Source of the DNA: Nocardioides sediminis
GTDB taxonomy: Bacteria > Actinomycetota > Actinomycetes > Propionibacteriales > Nocardioidaceae
Direction: 5' to 3'
DNA: 64,000 nt
Assembly: GCF_003047295.1 (NCBI RefSeq)
Contig: NZ_PZYZ01000002.1
Location: 310,001-374,000, forward strand
In this document: in pieces, positions 50,871 through 59,243 of the stretch
Layout of the letters: the number at the start of each line of letters is the position of its first letter
Position numbering within the stretch: the stretch's first letter is position 1
The notes under the pieces: model-generated
Told to the model about the DNA's origin: nothing
Databases searched by the model: none
Seen by the model: the letters and a program-made list of their open reading frames with translations, nothing else
Made by a program: the position numbers and the translations under genes

Positions 50871-51836
50871 TCAGTCCAGGGTGAAGTAGTCGGGACCGGA
50901 GTAGCGGCCGGTCTGCATCTTGGTGCGCTGCATCAGCAGGTCGTTGAGCAGCGTGGAGGCTCCGAAGCGGAACCAGTCGGGGTCGAGCCAGTCGGCGCCC
51001 GCGACCTCGTTGACCATGACGAGGTACTTGATGGCGTCCTTGGACGCGCGGATGCCGCCGGCGGGCTTCACGCCGACCATCTGGCCGGTCATCTCGCGGA
51101 AGTCGCGGACCGCCTCGAGCATGATCATCGTGACCGGCAGCGTGGCCGCCGGCTGCACCTTGCCCGTCGAGGTCTTGATGAAGTGGCCGCCGGCCATCAT
51201 CGCGAGCCACGAGGCGCGGCGGACGTTGTCGTAGGTCTGCAGCTCGCCGGTCTCGAAGATGACCTTCAGGTGCGCCGACCCGCAGGCCTCGCGCACGGCG
51301 ACGATCTCGTCGTACACCTGCTGGTAGCGGCCGGCCAGGAAGGCGCCGCGGTCGATGACCATGTCGATCTCGTCGGCCCCGGCCTCGACGGCGTCGCGGG
51401 TGTCCGCGAGCTTGATGTCCAGGGCGGCGCGGCCGCTCGGGAAGGCCGTGGCGACGGCGGCGACGTTGACGCCGGAGTCGCCGAGGGTCTGCTTGGCGGT
51501 CGCCACCATGTCGGGGTAGACGCAGACCGCCGCGGCGGCCGGGCAGGTCGGGTCGGCGGGGTCGGGGCGCATGGCCTTGGACGCCAGCGCGCGGACCTTG
51601 CCGGGGGTGTCCTGGCCCTCGAGCGTCGTCAGGTCGACCATCCGGATGGCGAGGTCGATCGCGAACGCCTTGGCGGTGGTCTTGATGGAGCGGGTCCCCA
51701 GGGCGGCGGCGCGGGCGTCCGCGCCGACCTGGTCGACCCCGGGGAGGCCGTGGAGGAAGCGGCGCAGCGAGGACTCGGACGAGGTGATGTCGTCGAAGAC
51801 CCCTGCGCTCGCCGTTGAGGCAGAAGTGGTCGTCAC
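50871..51836 (-). CDS. deoC: Deoxyribose-phosphate aldolase
   Basis: Cleaves 2-deoxyribose-5-phosphate to acetaldehyde and glyceraldehyde-3-phosphate. 321 residues, the long form. Asp in GADEIDMVIDRG, Schiff-base Lys in HFIKTSTGK and second Lys in VGVKPAGGIRAS are intact. The ~60-residue N-terminal extension is typical for the actinobacterial/eukaryote-like group. TATGCT (51848-51843) ends six bases before the GTG, so the deoC-ALDH-ALDH operon probably begins leaderless. Confidence 0.96.
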   Translation of the reverse strand: MTTTSASTASAGVFDDITSSESSLRRFLHGLPGVDQVGADARAAALGTRSIKTTAKAFAIDLAIRMVDLTTLEGQDTPGKVRALASKAMRPDPADPTCPAAAAVCVYPDMVATAKQTLGDSGVNVAAVATAFPSGRAALDIKLADTRDAVEAGADEIDMVIDRGAFLAGRYQQVYDEIVAVREACGSAHLKVIFETGELQTYDNVRRASWLAMMAGGHFIKTSTGKVQPAATLPVTMIMLEAVRDFREMTGQMVGVKPAGGIRASKDAIKYLVMVNEVAGADWLDPDWFRFGASTLLNDLLMQRTKMQTGRYSGPDYFTLD

Positions 51837-51901
51837 CGACCCAGCATAGGGTTGGTGCGGGCCTCGTGGACAAACCGCGTGGGCCGTGACGAGGAGCGTG
51901 G

Positions 51902-52492
51902 ATGGAGCAGCAGCCGGTGGAGCAGTTCCACCCCACCAGCGGACGGGTGTCGGCCGTGCTCGTGCTCCTCCTGGCGGGGGTCGTGGTGGTCGTCGGGGTG
52001 GCCGATCCGGGCTCCGTGGCGGCGCCCGTGATGGCCGGCGCGGTGCTCGCGGCGGTGCTCGCGTGGGCGACCATGCTCCGGCCCGCGCTGTGGGCCACCC
52101 GCGAGGAGCTGGTCATGCGCAACATGCTCGAGACCGTGCACGTGCCGCTGGCCGCGGTCGAGCAGCTCGCGGTGCGACAGGTGCTCGCGGTGCGGGCCGG
52201 GGAGAAGCGCTACGTCTCCACCGTCGTGGGCCGCCCGTGGCGCAAGGTGGCGCGCACCCCGCGGTCGGGGAGCGACACCGCCGGCCGGGGTGACGGCGAG
52301 AAGCCCTATGCGGACTACGTCGAGGAACGCCTCCAGCACCTGATGGAGGAGGCCCGCGGGGCGGCCGGGGTGCGCTCGCTCTCGGACGAGCAGCTGGCCC
52401 TCGCGGACGGCGTACGACGCGAGCCGGCGTGGCTGCCGATCATCCTGGCCGCGACGGCGGCCGCGGTGTTCGTGGTGACGCTGTTCCTCTGA
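51902..52492 (+). CDS. PH-like domain membrane protein
   Basis: A 196-residue protein. Two close helices (about 15-32 and 40-60) are followed by a soluble domain with the bacterial PH pattern (TREELVMRNMLETVHVPLAAVEQLAVRQVL) and a C-terminal helix (about 175-195). The insert between residues 105 and 150 is charged and likely flexible. GAGGAGCG seven bases before the ATG. Such proteins are common between deoC and pmm in actinobacteria but have no known function. Confidence 0.65.
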   Translation: MEQQPVEQFHPTSGRVSAVLVLLLAGVVVVVGVADPGSVAAPVMAGAVLAAVLAWATMLRPALWATREELVMRNMLETVHVPLAAVEQLAVRQVLAVRAGEKRYVSTVVGRPWRKVARTPRSGSDTAGRGDGEKPYADYVEERLQHLMEEARGAAGVRSLSDEQLALADGVRREPAWLPIILAATAAAVFVVTLFL

Positions 52493-52510
52493 CGTGTCTC
52501 CGACCTGTCG

Positions 52511-54169
52511 CTAGATGCCCGCGGCGGCCTTGACGTCGGCCGCGATGGCGTCGAGCCGGCCGGCCGCGGCGATGCGGGCGGCGTCGACGCCGTCCTCGGG
52601 GTCGACCGGGACCACGACCTCGAGGTAGCACTTGACCTTGGGCTCGGTGCCGCTGGGCCGGACGATGACCCGCGCACCGTCGGCCAGCGCGTAGCGAAGC
52701 CCGTCGGTGGGCGGTAGTGCGTCGCTGCCCAGCGAGAGGTCGTCGACGCGCTCGACCGCGAGGCCGCCGAGCGACGTCGGCGGGGTGGCGCGCAGCCGCT
52801 CCATGGTCGCGGCGATGGCCGAGAGGTCCTCGAAGCGCACCGAGACCTGGTCGGTGGCGTGCAGCCCGTGCTCGAGGGCGATGTCGTCGAGCAGGTCGTC
52901 GAGGGTGCGGCCCTCGGCCTTGGCGGCCGCGGCGAGCTCGCAGACCAGCACCAGCGCCGAGACGCCGTCCTTGTCCTTCACGTGCGCCGGGTCGACGCAG
53001 TAGCCCAGGGCCTCCTCGTAGCCGAACGCGAGGCCGTCCACGCGGCCGATCCACTTGAAGCCGGTGAGCGTCTCCTCGTGCGGCTGCCCGGCGGCCGCGG
53101 CCATCTTGGCGAGCAGCGAGGAGGAGACGATCGAGCACGCGTAGGTGCCTCGCACCCCGCGCGAGAGCAGGTGGTGGCCGAGCAGCGCGCCGACCTCGTC
53201 GCCGCGCAGCATCCGCCAGCCGTGGGGGCCGGGGACGGCGACGGCGCAGCGGTCGGCGTCGGGGTCGTTGGCGACCACGATGTCGGCGCCCTTCTCCGCC
53301 GCGAGCGCCATGGCGAGGTCCATCGCCCCGGGCTCCTCGGGGTTGGGGAAGACCACGGTGGGGAAGTCGGGGTCCGGCTGCTCCTGCTGCTCCACGACGT
53401 GGGGCGCGGAGAAGCCCGCGGTCTCCAGCGCCTGGGCGACGGCGGTGCCTCCGACCCCGTGCAGCGGGGTGTAGACGGTCACGAGGTCCCGCGGCCCGTC
53501 CTCGGCCAGACCGGCGACCGTGTCGAGGTAGCGGTCCACGATCTCCTCGTCGACCACGCGGCCGGCGTCGCCGCGGGGGACGTCGGCCAGCGCGCCGACG
53601 GCGGCGATCCGCTCGGCGATGCCGGTGTCGGCCGGGGGGACGATCTGGCTGCCGTCGCCGAGGTAGACCTTGTAACCGTTGTCCTGGGGCGGGTTGTGGC
53701 TGGCGGTCACCATCACGCCCGCCACGCAGCCGAGCTCGCGGATCGCGTAGGCGAGCAGGGGAGTGGGCAGCGGCCGCGGCATGGTCAGCGCCTTGAACCC
53801 GGCGCCCGTCATCACCTCGGCGGTGTCGCGCGCGAAGACGTCGCTGTTGTGCCGGGCGTCGTACCCGATGACCACGGTGCCCCCGGCGGCGCCGGTGTCA
53901 CGGAGGTACGCCGCCAGGCCGGCCGCGGCGCGGATGACGACGACGCGATTCATCCGGTTGGGGCCGGCGCCCAGCGCGCCGCGCAGTCCCGCGGTGCCGA
54001 ACTCCAGCGTCCCGCGGAACCGGTCGGCCAGGTCGGCGTCGTCGCCGCCCGCCTCGACCTCGGCCACCACGGCCTCGAGCTCGGCACGCGTCACCGGGTC
54101 CGGGTCCTCGGCGGCCCAGGCGCGGGCACGGTCGATCAGGCTGCTGCGGTCCTCGGTGGCGGTGCTCAT
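52511..54169 (-). CDS. pmmB: Phospho-sugar mutase (PGM/PMM family; possible phosphopentomutase)
   Basis: A 552-residue alpha-D-phosphohexomutase of the PGM2/PmmB type. Motifs: phosphoserine loop VTASHNPPQDNGYKVY near residue 150, metal-binding VANDPDADR near residue 300, sugar-recognition GFKWIGRVDGLAFGYEEALGY and the phosphate-binding RPSGTEPKVKCY at the end. The ATG is at 54169. Since no deoB is present and the gene sits with deoC and nucleoside phosphorylases, it may isomerise (deoxy)ribose-1-phosphate, as human PGM2 does. Phosphoglucomutase or phosphomannomutase activity is the conventional alternative. Confidence 0.85.
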   Translation of the reverse strand: MSTATEDRSSLIDRARAWAAEDPDPVTRAELEAVVAEVEAGGDDADLADRFRGTLEFGTAGLRGALGAGPNRMNRVVVIRAAAGLAAYLRDTGAAGGTVVIGYDARHNSDVFARDTAEVMTGAGFKALTMPRPLPTPLLAYAIRELGCVAGVMVTASHNPPQDNGYKVYLGDGSQIVPPADTGIAERIAAVGALADVPRGDAGRVVDEEIVDRYLDTVAGLAEDGPRDLVTVYTPLHGVGGTAVAQALETAGFSAPHVVEQQEQPDPDFPTVVFPNPEEPGAMDLAMALAAEKGADIVVANDPDADRCAVAVPGPHGWRMLRGDEVGALLGHHLLSRGVRGTYACSIVSSSLLAKMAAAAGQPHEETLTGFKWIGRVDGLAFGYEEALGYCVDPAHVKDKDGVSALVLVCELAAAAKAEGRTLDDLLDDIALEHGLHATDQVSVRFEDLSAIAATMERLRATPPTSLGGLAVERVDDLSLGSDALPPTDGLRYALADGARVIVRPSGTEPKVKCYLEVVVPVDPEDGVDAARIAAAGRLDAIAADVKAAAGI

Positions 54170-54227
54170 GGGGGCACGGTATCGGCGGCGGATCCGGCGT
54201 GGCTCGTCACGCCCTAGGTTGGGGGCC

Positions 54228-54761
54228 GTGGACGTCCTCGTGCTCGGGAGTGACCAGCTGGACGGCGTGACCCGTGCGGAGCTGCGGACGCTCTGGGGGC
54301 GTGCCTTCGGTGACCGGTTCAGCGACCTGGACGCCGAGCACGCGTTCGGTGGCGTCCACGTCGTGGTGCGTGCCGGCGACACGATCGTGGGTCACGCGAG
54401 CGCGGTTCCCCGTCGGATCCGGTTCGGGGACCGGCAGTGGCGCATCGTCGGGTACGTCGAGGCGGTGGCGACCGACCCGGAGCGCCAGGGGGAGGGCCTC
54501 GGGCGGCGGACGATGGAGGCGCTCCACCGCGAGATCGCGGCGCGGTGGCCGGTGGCGATGCTGTCCACGGGGCGTGCGACCGGCTTCTACGAGTCGCTCG
54601 GGTGGGAGAGGTGGTTCGGGGACTCCTACACCCGGACGTCGTCGGGCGTCGTCCGGGACGGCGAGCACGGCGGGCTCATGGTCCTGCGGCTCGACCCGGC
54701 CGTCGTCCCGGACCTGTCGGTCGACGTCACCTGTGAGGACCGGCCCGGCGACGCCTGGTGA
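54228..54761 (+). CDS. GNAT acetyltransferase resembling aminoglycoside 2'-N-acetyltransferase, AAC(2')-I
   Basis: A 177-residue GNAT protein. Besides the acetyl-CoA loop (ATDPERQGEGLGRRT), it shares AAC(2')-specific features: LDAEHAFGGVHVVV (compare His-X-X-Gly-Gly-X-His in M. tuberculosis AAC(2')-Ic), VPRRIRFGDRQWRIVGYVEAVA, LSTGRATGFYESLGWERWFG and the C-terminal VTCEDRPGDAW, where the known enzyme ends in a very similar acidic Gly-Asp-X-Trp. The GTG start follows TAGGTT (54215-54220) by seven bases: probably leaderless. It may modify aminoglycosides or a cell-wall or thiol substrate; resistance is not shown. Confidence 0.78.
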   Translation: MDVLVLGSDQLDGVTRAELRTLWGRAFGDRFSDLDAEHAFGGVHVVVRAGDTIVGHASAVPRRIRFGDRQWRIVGYVEAVATDPERQGEGLGRRTMEALHREIAARWPVAMLSTGRATGFYESLGWERWFGDSYTRTSSGVVRDGEHGGLMVLRLDPAVVPDLSVDVTCEDRPGDAW

Positions 54762-54828
54762 GGGCTGTCAGCACGTCTTCCCCAGATCGGCTCAGGTCTC
54801 TTCCCACGATCGGTGGACGCAGGTACAA

Positions 54829-54844
54829 TCGAACACATGTTCGA
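54829..54844. promoter_or_regulatory. LexA SOS box over the HNH gene start
   Basis: TCGAACACATGTTCGA is an exact match to the actinobacterial LexA operator TCGAAC-N4-GTTCGA. It begins at the last base of a TACAAT -10 hexamer (54824-54829), and contains the ATG start codon of the HNH gene (54837). A bound LexA would cover the transcription and translation start. Confidence 0.88.
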
Positions 54845-56195
54845 CATTGTCTCGGCTCCCTCCCCGGACGCCCCCGCCCCGGGGCGCCAGGAAGTGCTGT
54901 GCGCGTCGAACGTCGAGGCGTGGGCTGCTGCCCTGTCGTCCGAGCTCGAGGGCCGCAGCGGCCTCGCTGACGGTGAGCGCGTCGACACGCTCCGCGCGCT
55001 GGAGAGGCTCGCGTGCGTCGTCACGGCCGCGCAGGCCCACCTCGCCCGCGACCTCGACGAGTCGCAGCGCGCCGCCCAGGCCGAGGCCGGCCTCCCGGCA
55101 GCGAAGCAGGGAGTGGGCATCGCTGACCAGGTGGCACGCGCGCGGCGGGAGTCGCCGCACCGCGGACGGCAGCACCTGGGGCTGGCCAAGGTCGTCGCCC
55201 GCGAGCTGCCGCACACGTGGGCGGCCTGGCGCGCCGGCCGCATCACGGAGTGGAAGGCGACGATCGTCGCCCGCGAGACCGCCTGCCTCTCCCTCGCCGA
55301 CCGGATGGTCGTGGACGAGGTCGTCGCCGGCGACCCCTCGGCCATCGAAGTGATGGGGGACCGGGAGCTGGCGGGTGCGTGCCTCGAGGAGGTCGCCCGG
55401 CTCGATGCCGCCGCCCTCGTCGCCCGGCGCCGGAGGGCGGAGTCCGAGCGGGGGGTCACCCTACGACCGGCGCCGGACACGATGACCTACCTGACGGCCC
55501 TGTTGCCGGTGAAGGACGGCGTCGCCGTCTTCGCCGCGCTGACGCGGGCCGCCGATGCCGCCCGGGCATCGGGGGACGAGCGGTCGCGCGGCCAGGTGAT
55601 GGCCGATGCGCTCGTGGAGCGCGTACGAGGCGGTGCCGGCGGCGGGGCCGGATCGACGGGGCTGTCACTCGGGCTGGTGATGACCGACTCGGCACTCTTC
55701 GGGAGTGCCGACGATCCCGCTCATCTCGACGGCTTCGGGCCGATACCCGCCGAGCTCGCCAGGGAGATCGTCATCGGGGCCTGCGACCAGGACGAGCGGG
55801 TCTGGCTCCGTCGGCTGTACGCCAGCCCCGCGACCGGTGAGCTGGTGGCCATGGATGCCCGGGGGCGGCGCTTCCGCGGCAGCCTGGCGCGCTTCGTCCG
55901 GCTGCGTGACCGGGTCTGCCGGACACCGTGGTGCGACGCACCCATCCGGCACGTCGACCACGCTCGGCGCCACGCCGACGACGGACCGACCGCCGAGGAC
56001 AACGCCCAGGGCCTGTGCGAGGCCTGCAACTACGCCAAGGACGCCCCGGGCTGGCGAGCGAGACCGGGGCCGGACGGGACGGTCGAGACCAGCACCCCGA
56101 CCGGCCACACCATCTCCACCCGACCACCGACGGTGGCACACGTCCGCGACCGACATCTCCCTGCGTTGACGATCGACTACGTCCTCGCGGGCTGA
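54837..56195 (+). CDS. DUF222/HNH endonuclease domain protein (13E12-repeat type), SOS-controlled
   Basis: A 452-residue protein. Residues 1-300 form the helical DUF222 domain; residues 361-402 hold a complete HNH nuclease motif (CRTPWCDAPIRHVDHARRH, then Asn-Ala-Gln-Gly-Leu-Cys, then CNYAK). These proteins are numerous in Nocardioides and mycobacteria, where they are known as 13E12 repeat proteins. The ATG at 54837 follows a TACAAT hexamer by seven bases and sits in a LexA box, so I reject the upstream GTG at 54813, which would lie before the -10. The role in damage response or in mobile DNA is unproven. Confidence 0.88.
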   Translation: MFDIVSAPSPDAPAPGRQEVLCASNVEAWAAALSSELEGRSGLADGERVDTLRALERLACVVTAAQAHLARDLDESQRAAQAEAGLPAAKQGVGIADQVARARRESPHRGRQHLGLAKVVARELPHTWAAWRAGRITEWKATIVARETACLSLADRMVVDEVVAGDPSAIEVMGDRELAGACLEEVARLDAAALVARRRRAESERGVTLRPAPDTMTYLTALLPVKDGVAVFAALTRAADAARASGDERSRGQVMADALVERVRGGAGGGAGSTGLSLGLVMTDSALFGSADDPAHLDGFGPIPAELAREIVIGACDQDERVWLRRLYASPATGELVAMDARGRRFRGSLARFVRLRDRVCRTPWCDAPIRHVDHARRHADDGPTAEDNAQGLCEACNYAKDAPGWRARPGPDGTVETSTPTGHTISTRPPTVAHVRDRHLPALTIDYVLAG

Positions 56196-56289
56196 CGGAT
56201 CAGGCAGTCCGGGACGTGCCGGATGCCTCTAGTCGGCTCGGACCGTCCGCAGCACGCTGGTGGCAGGCGGACGGGCGGAGGGAGGACAC

Positions 56290-56673
56290 ATGGAGATCAT
56301 GGTCCGCATCGTCCTGGGCCTTGTCCTCGTCGCGCACGGGTTGGTCCACCTGCTGTGGTTCGCCCCGAACGACGACCCCGCGTGGCCGTTCCGGGTGGAC
56401 CGGTCATGGGTCGTGCCCGAAGCGATCCGTCGACCTGTCGCCGTCGTGCTCATCGCAGCTGTGGTCGCAGGGTTCGCGCTGCTCGGCCTCGCCGTCTGGG
56501 GAGTCCCGGGACTGGCGTCGACCTGGCCGGCCCTGGCTGTTGGAGCCGCCCTGGTGTCGCTGGCGACCCTGGTCCTGTTCTTCGATCGTCAGCTCTTGGT
56601 GGGCGTCGCGATCGACGTCTTACTCATCGTCATCGCCCTCTGGCGTCCCGGTTGGACGGATCGCCTCGGATGA
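56290..56673 (+). CDS. Small integral membrane protein, unknown function
   Basis: A 127-residue protein with four hydrophobic helices; the first carries HGLVHLLWFAP, with two His near the membrane face. GGAGG lies four bases before the ATG. Third-position GC is lower than in neighbouring genes, and codon 111 is a TTA (56620-56622), a rare codon in such genomes. I do not recognise the family. It is followed 14 bases later by another unknown gene. Confidence 0.6.
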   Translation: MEIMVRIVLGLVLVAHGLVHLLWFAPNDDPAWPFRVDRSWVVPEAIRRPVAVVLIAAVVAGFALLGLAVWGVPGLASTWPALAVGAALVSLATLVLFFDRQLLVGVAIDVLLIVIALWRPGWTDRLG

Positions 56674-56686
56674 GGCGTGGAAGCAT

Positions 56687-57328
56687 GTGCGGGTGGAGGT
56701 TTCAGAGTCTGAGGGCGCCGCAGCAGAGCAAGCCCTCGAAGCATGGCGACGGCACCATCGCCCGGCCAACGAAATCCCAGCCTCGGTGCGCGTCGATGCT
56801 GCGATCGGATCCAGTGCGGGCCTCGTGGTCTTCATCTCCTCGCTCAGCGTCTACAGCAACGGCATCTCCTTCACCACCGAGGCGCGAGGCCGCGGAGGGC
56901 CAGGGAGCGAAGACCGCCCGGTCACACTCTCCGACGGGTTGTCCGGCAACGTCCCGCCTCGCGATCGCATGCTGCTCGGTGTAGAGCTCGCCGACGGACG
57001 CCGGTGCGTCAGCACGCCTCGCGGGCACCAGGCGGACCCGGCGGACGAGCCGCTCCTCCTGCCCACCGGAGGGGGCGGAAGCAACGGCGAAGCCACGGCA
57101 GAGTGGTACCTCTCTCCGTTACCACCGCCCGGTGATCTGCGCCTGCACTGCGCTTGGCCGTCGGCAGGCATTCCGGAGACGACGACCATCATCTCCGCAG
57201 ACGTTCTCTCCGAGGCCGCTCGTCGAGTGCGGCAGCTGTGGCCGACGCCGCGAGTCTTCGACCAGCAGCCGGACTGCGCGCCGGTGGTCCTGCCCCCGGA
57301 CGGATGGTTCATGAGAACCGAGCTGTGA
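56687..57328 (+). CDS. Hypothetical protein, 213 residues
   Basis: A soluble protein with no signal peptide or membrane helix. The N-terminal helix is Glu/Ala rich (VSESEGAAAEQALEAW), the middle is beta-rich (GLVVFISSLSVYSNGISFTTEARG, then LLGVELADGRRC) and the end has GEATAEWYLSPLPPPGDLRLHCAWP. Base composition is a little poorer in GC than around. The start is uncertain: GTG at 56687 or at 56693, both without a good ribosome site. Similar stand-alone proteins occur in actinobacteria, but I cannot name the function. Confidence 0.55.
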   Translation: MRVEVSESEGAAAEQALEAWRRHHRPANEIPASVRVDAAIGSSAGLVVFISSLSVYSNGISFTTEARGRGGPGSEDRPVTLSDGLSGNVPPRDRMLLGVELADGRRCVSTPRGHQADPADEPLLLPTGGGGSNGEATAEWYLSPLPPPGDLRLHCAWPSAGIPETTTIISADVLSEAARRVRQLWPTPRVFDQQPDCAPVVLPPDGWFMRTEL

Positions 57329-57354
57329 GCCGGCATGCCCAGAGGCTGCCTCGC

Positions 57355-57756
57355 TCATGTGGCTGGCGCCGGCCGCAAGATCGCGGCGAGACCAAGAAGT
57401 GACACTGCTTGGACCACGAGCAGCGCACCCAGCACGGGAAGCGGTGCGGCCACCACCACTCCGCCCCACGCACTGACGACGGACCCGGAACCCGTGACGA
57501 TGACCAGCGTGCGCCAGCGGCACATCCCAGCGTCGATCCGCCGGATCGCCCTGACTCCGGCCACCAACCCGCAGGACGCCGTCAACACGAGGCAGGCCCC
57601 TGCGACCGCGAGGAGCAGGAGAAATCCGCCCGTGCCATCCATCCCCACGGGCGTTGCGTAGGCCGTGACGATGCCGGCCACACCCAGTGCTGCCCACGCC
57701 AGGCAGAGGAAGGACACGACTGCGTACGCGACGCGGCGTTGATCGTCCCTGAGCAC
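57355..57756 (-). CDS. Small four-helix membrane protein, unknown function
   Basis: A 133-residue membrane protein: helices at about 8-32, 40-67, 82-105 and 108-128, with a basic loop RAIRRIDAGMCRWR between the second and third. The GTG at 57756 has GGAGGGG six to eight bases upstream, which favours it over ATG codons at 57807 and further out. It converges with the 56687 gene, 26 bases apart. No family recognised. Confidence 0.5.
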   Translation of the reverse strand: MLRDDQRRVAYAVVSFLCLAWAALGVAGIVTAYATPVGMDGTGGFLLLLAVAGACLVLTASCGLVAGVRAIRRIDAGMCRWRTLVIVTGSGSVVSAWGGVVVAAPLPVLGALLVVQAVSLLGLAAILRPAPAT

Positions 57757-57926
57757 CCGGCCCCCCTCCGCCGAACAGCCCTCACCCTCGTCGACAGCAA
57801 GCTCCATGATGCAGTCGCGCGGAGCCGCTCGATCGCAGAACGCGTGGATCCGCCGACGAGCTCGAGTCACGCGCGAGCACGCTCCGAGCCGACGGGGACA
57901 CACCCGGTGAGGGCTACATTGCGCGC

Positions 57927-59243
57927 ATGGCACCGTCGAGCACGACCCGGACCGACACGATCATCGAGGTCATCCGCGAGGCGTTCGCGCCCCTGATGCG
58001 GGCCGACCCGGTCGCCTTCCGCGCCAAGTACCGCAAGATGGCCCTCGACCCGCACGCGTTCTACCGCGGGTCGGCCTGCCTGTTCTACAGCGACGTGACG
58101 CAGGAGCCCGACGAGTGGTCGCGGCACGGCGCCGAGCGGATCTGGATCCACGGCGACCTGCACGTCGAGAACTTCGGCACCTACCTCAACTCCGACGGCC
58201 TGTTGATCTTCGACGTCAACGACTTCGACGAGGCCTACCTCGGCCGCTTCGTCTGGGACCTCCAGCGCTTCGCCGCCAGCCTCGCGCTGCTGGGCTGGCA
58301 GAAGGCGCTGCCCGAGGACGCGGTCCGCAAGCTGATCGGCCGCTACCTGCGTTCCTACCTCTCGCAGGTCGACCACTACGCCGGCACCGACGAGGACCAC
58401 GACTTCGCGCTCCGGCTCGACAACGTCGAGGGTCCGGTGCTGGTCGCGCTCGAGCGGGCGCGTGAGCTGCGCCGCGCCGACCTGCTCGACAAGGTGACGG
58501 TGCTGACCAAGGGGACGCGCCGCTTCGTCGAGGACGGCACCGCGCGGCGCCTGGGCCGCGACGAACGCACCGAGGTGGTCCGCGCCTTCCGGTCCTACCT
58601 CGACACGATCCCGGTGTCCAAGCGCTTCGACCGGGCGCTGTTCTACGAGTTGCGCGACGTCGTCGGCAAGTCCGGTTTCGGCATCGGCAGCGCCGGCCTC
58701 CCGGCGTACAACATCCTCGTCGAGGGCTACAGCCAGGCGCTGGACAACGACGTCGTGCTGTCGATGAAGCAGGCCAACGTCCCGGCGGTGTCGCGCTTCG
58801 TCGACACCGCCGACGTGGACGCCTACTTCGAGCACGAGGGGCACCGCACCGTCGTCAGCCAGCGGGCCCTGCAGGTGCACACCGACCCCCTGCTCGGCCA
58901 CACCCAGATCGACGGCACGGGGTACGTCGTGAGCGAGGTGTCGCCGTACGAGGTCGACCTCGACTGGAGCGACATCAACGAGCCCGAGGACATGCGCAAG
59001 GTGGTGGACCTGCTGGGTCGGGCCACCGCCAAGATCCACTGCGCCTCCGACGAGGACAGCGACCAGGACCTCGTCGACATCCAGGTCGAGGAGGCGATCG
59101 TGGACTCGCTGAAGGGCCGACGACGCGAGTTCGGTGAGTGGCTCACCCAGTGGGGGATCGACTACGCCATGCGGGTCCGCGAGGACCACTCTATGTTCGT
59201 CGACGCTTTCCGCGAGGGCCGGATGGGGATGGCCTCGACCTGA
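57927..59243 (+). CDS. DUF2252 family protein (kinase-like fold)
   Basis: A 438-residue protein of DUF2252. The family resembles aminoglycoside-phosphotransferase-type kinases: IWIHGDLHVENFGTY near residue 75 mimics the catalytic loop HGDLHxxN, and LIFDVNDFDEAYLG the metal-binding Asp. The front has MALDPHAFYRGSACLFY. No partner genes are adjacent. TACATT (57915-57920) ends six bases before the ATG, suggesting a leaderless message. A phosphotransferase activity is likely from the residues, but the substrate is unknown. The stop directly abuts the converging aldo/keto reductase. Confidence 0.87.
   Translation: MAPSSTTRTDTIIEVIREAFAPLMRADPVAFRAKYRKMALDPHAFYRGSACLFYSDVTQEPDEWSRHGAERIWIHGDLHVENFGTYLNSDGLLIFDVNDFDEAYLGRFVWDLQRFAASLALLGWQKALPEDAVRKLIGRYLRSYLSQVDHYAGTDEDHDFALRLDNVEGPVLVALERARELRRADLLDKVTVLTKGTRRFVEDGTARRLGRDERTEVVRAFRSYLDTIPVSKRFDRALFYELRDVVGKSGFGIGSAGLPAYNILVEGYSQALDNDVVLSMKQANVPAVSRFVDTADVDAYFEHEGHRTVVSQRALQVHTDPLLGHTQIDGTGYVVSEVSPYEVDLDWSDINEPEDMRKVVDLLGRATAKIHCASDEDSDQDLVDIQVEEAIVDSLKGRRREFGEWLTQWGIDYAMRVREDHSMFVDAFREGRMGMAST

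Noticed and set aside
54813..54836. Upstream GTG start of the HNH gene
   Set aside because: It would lie before the TACAAT -10 element and so would not be transcribed from that promoter.
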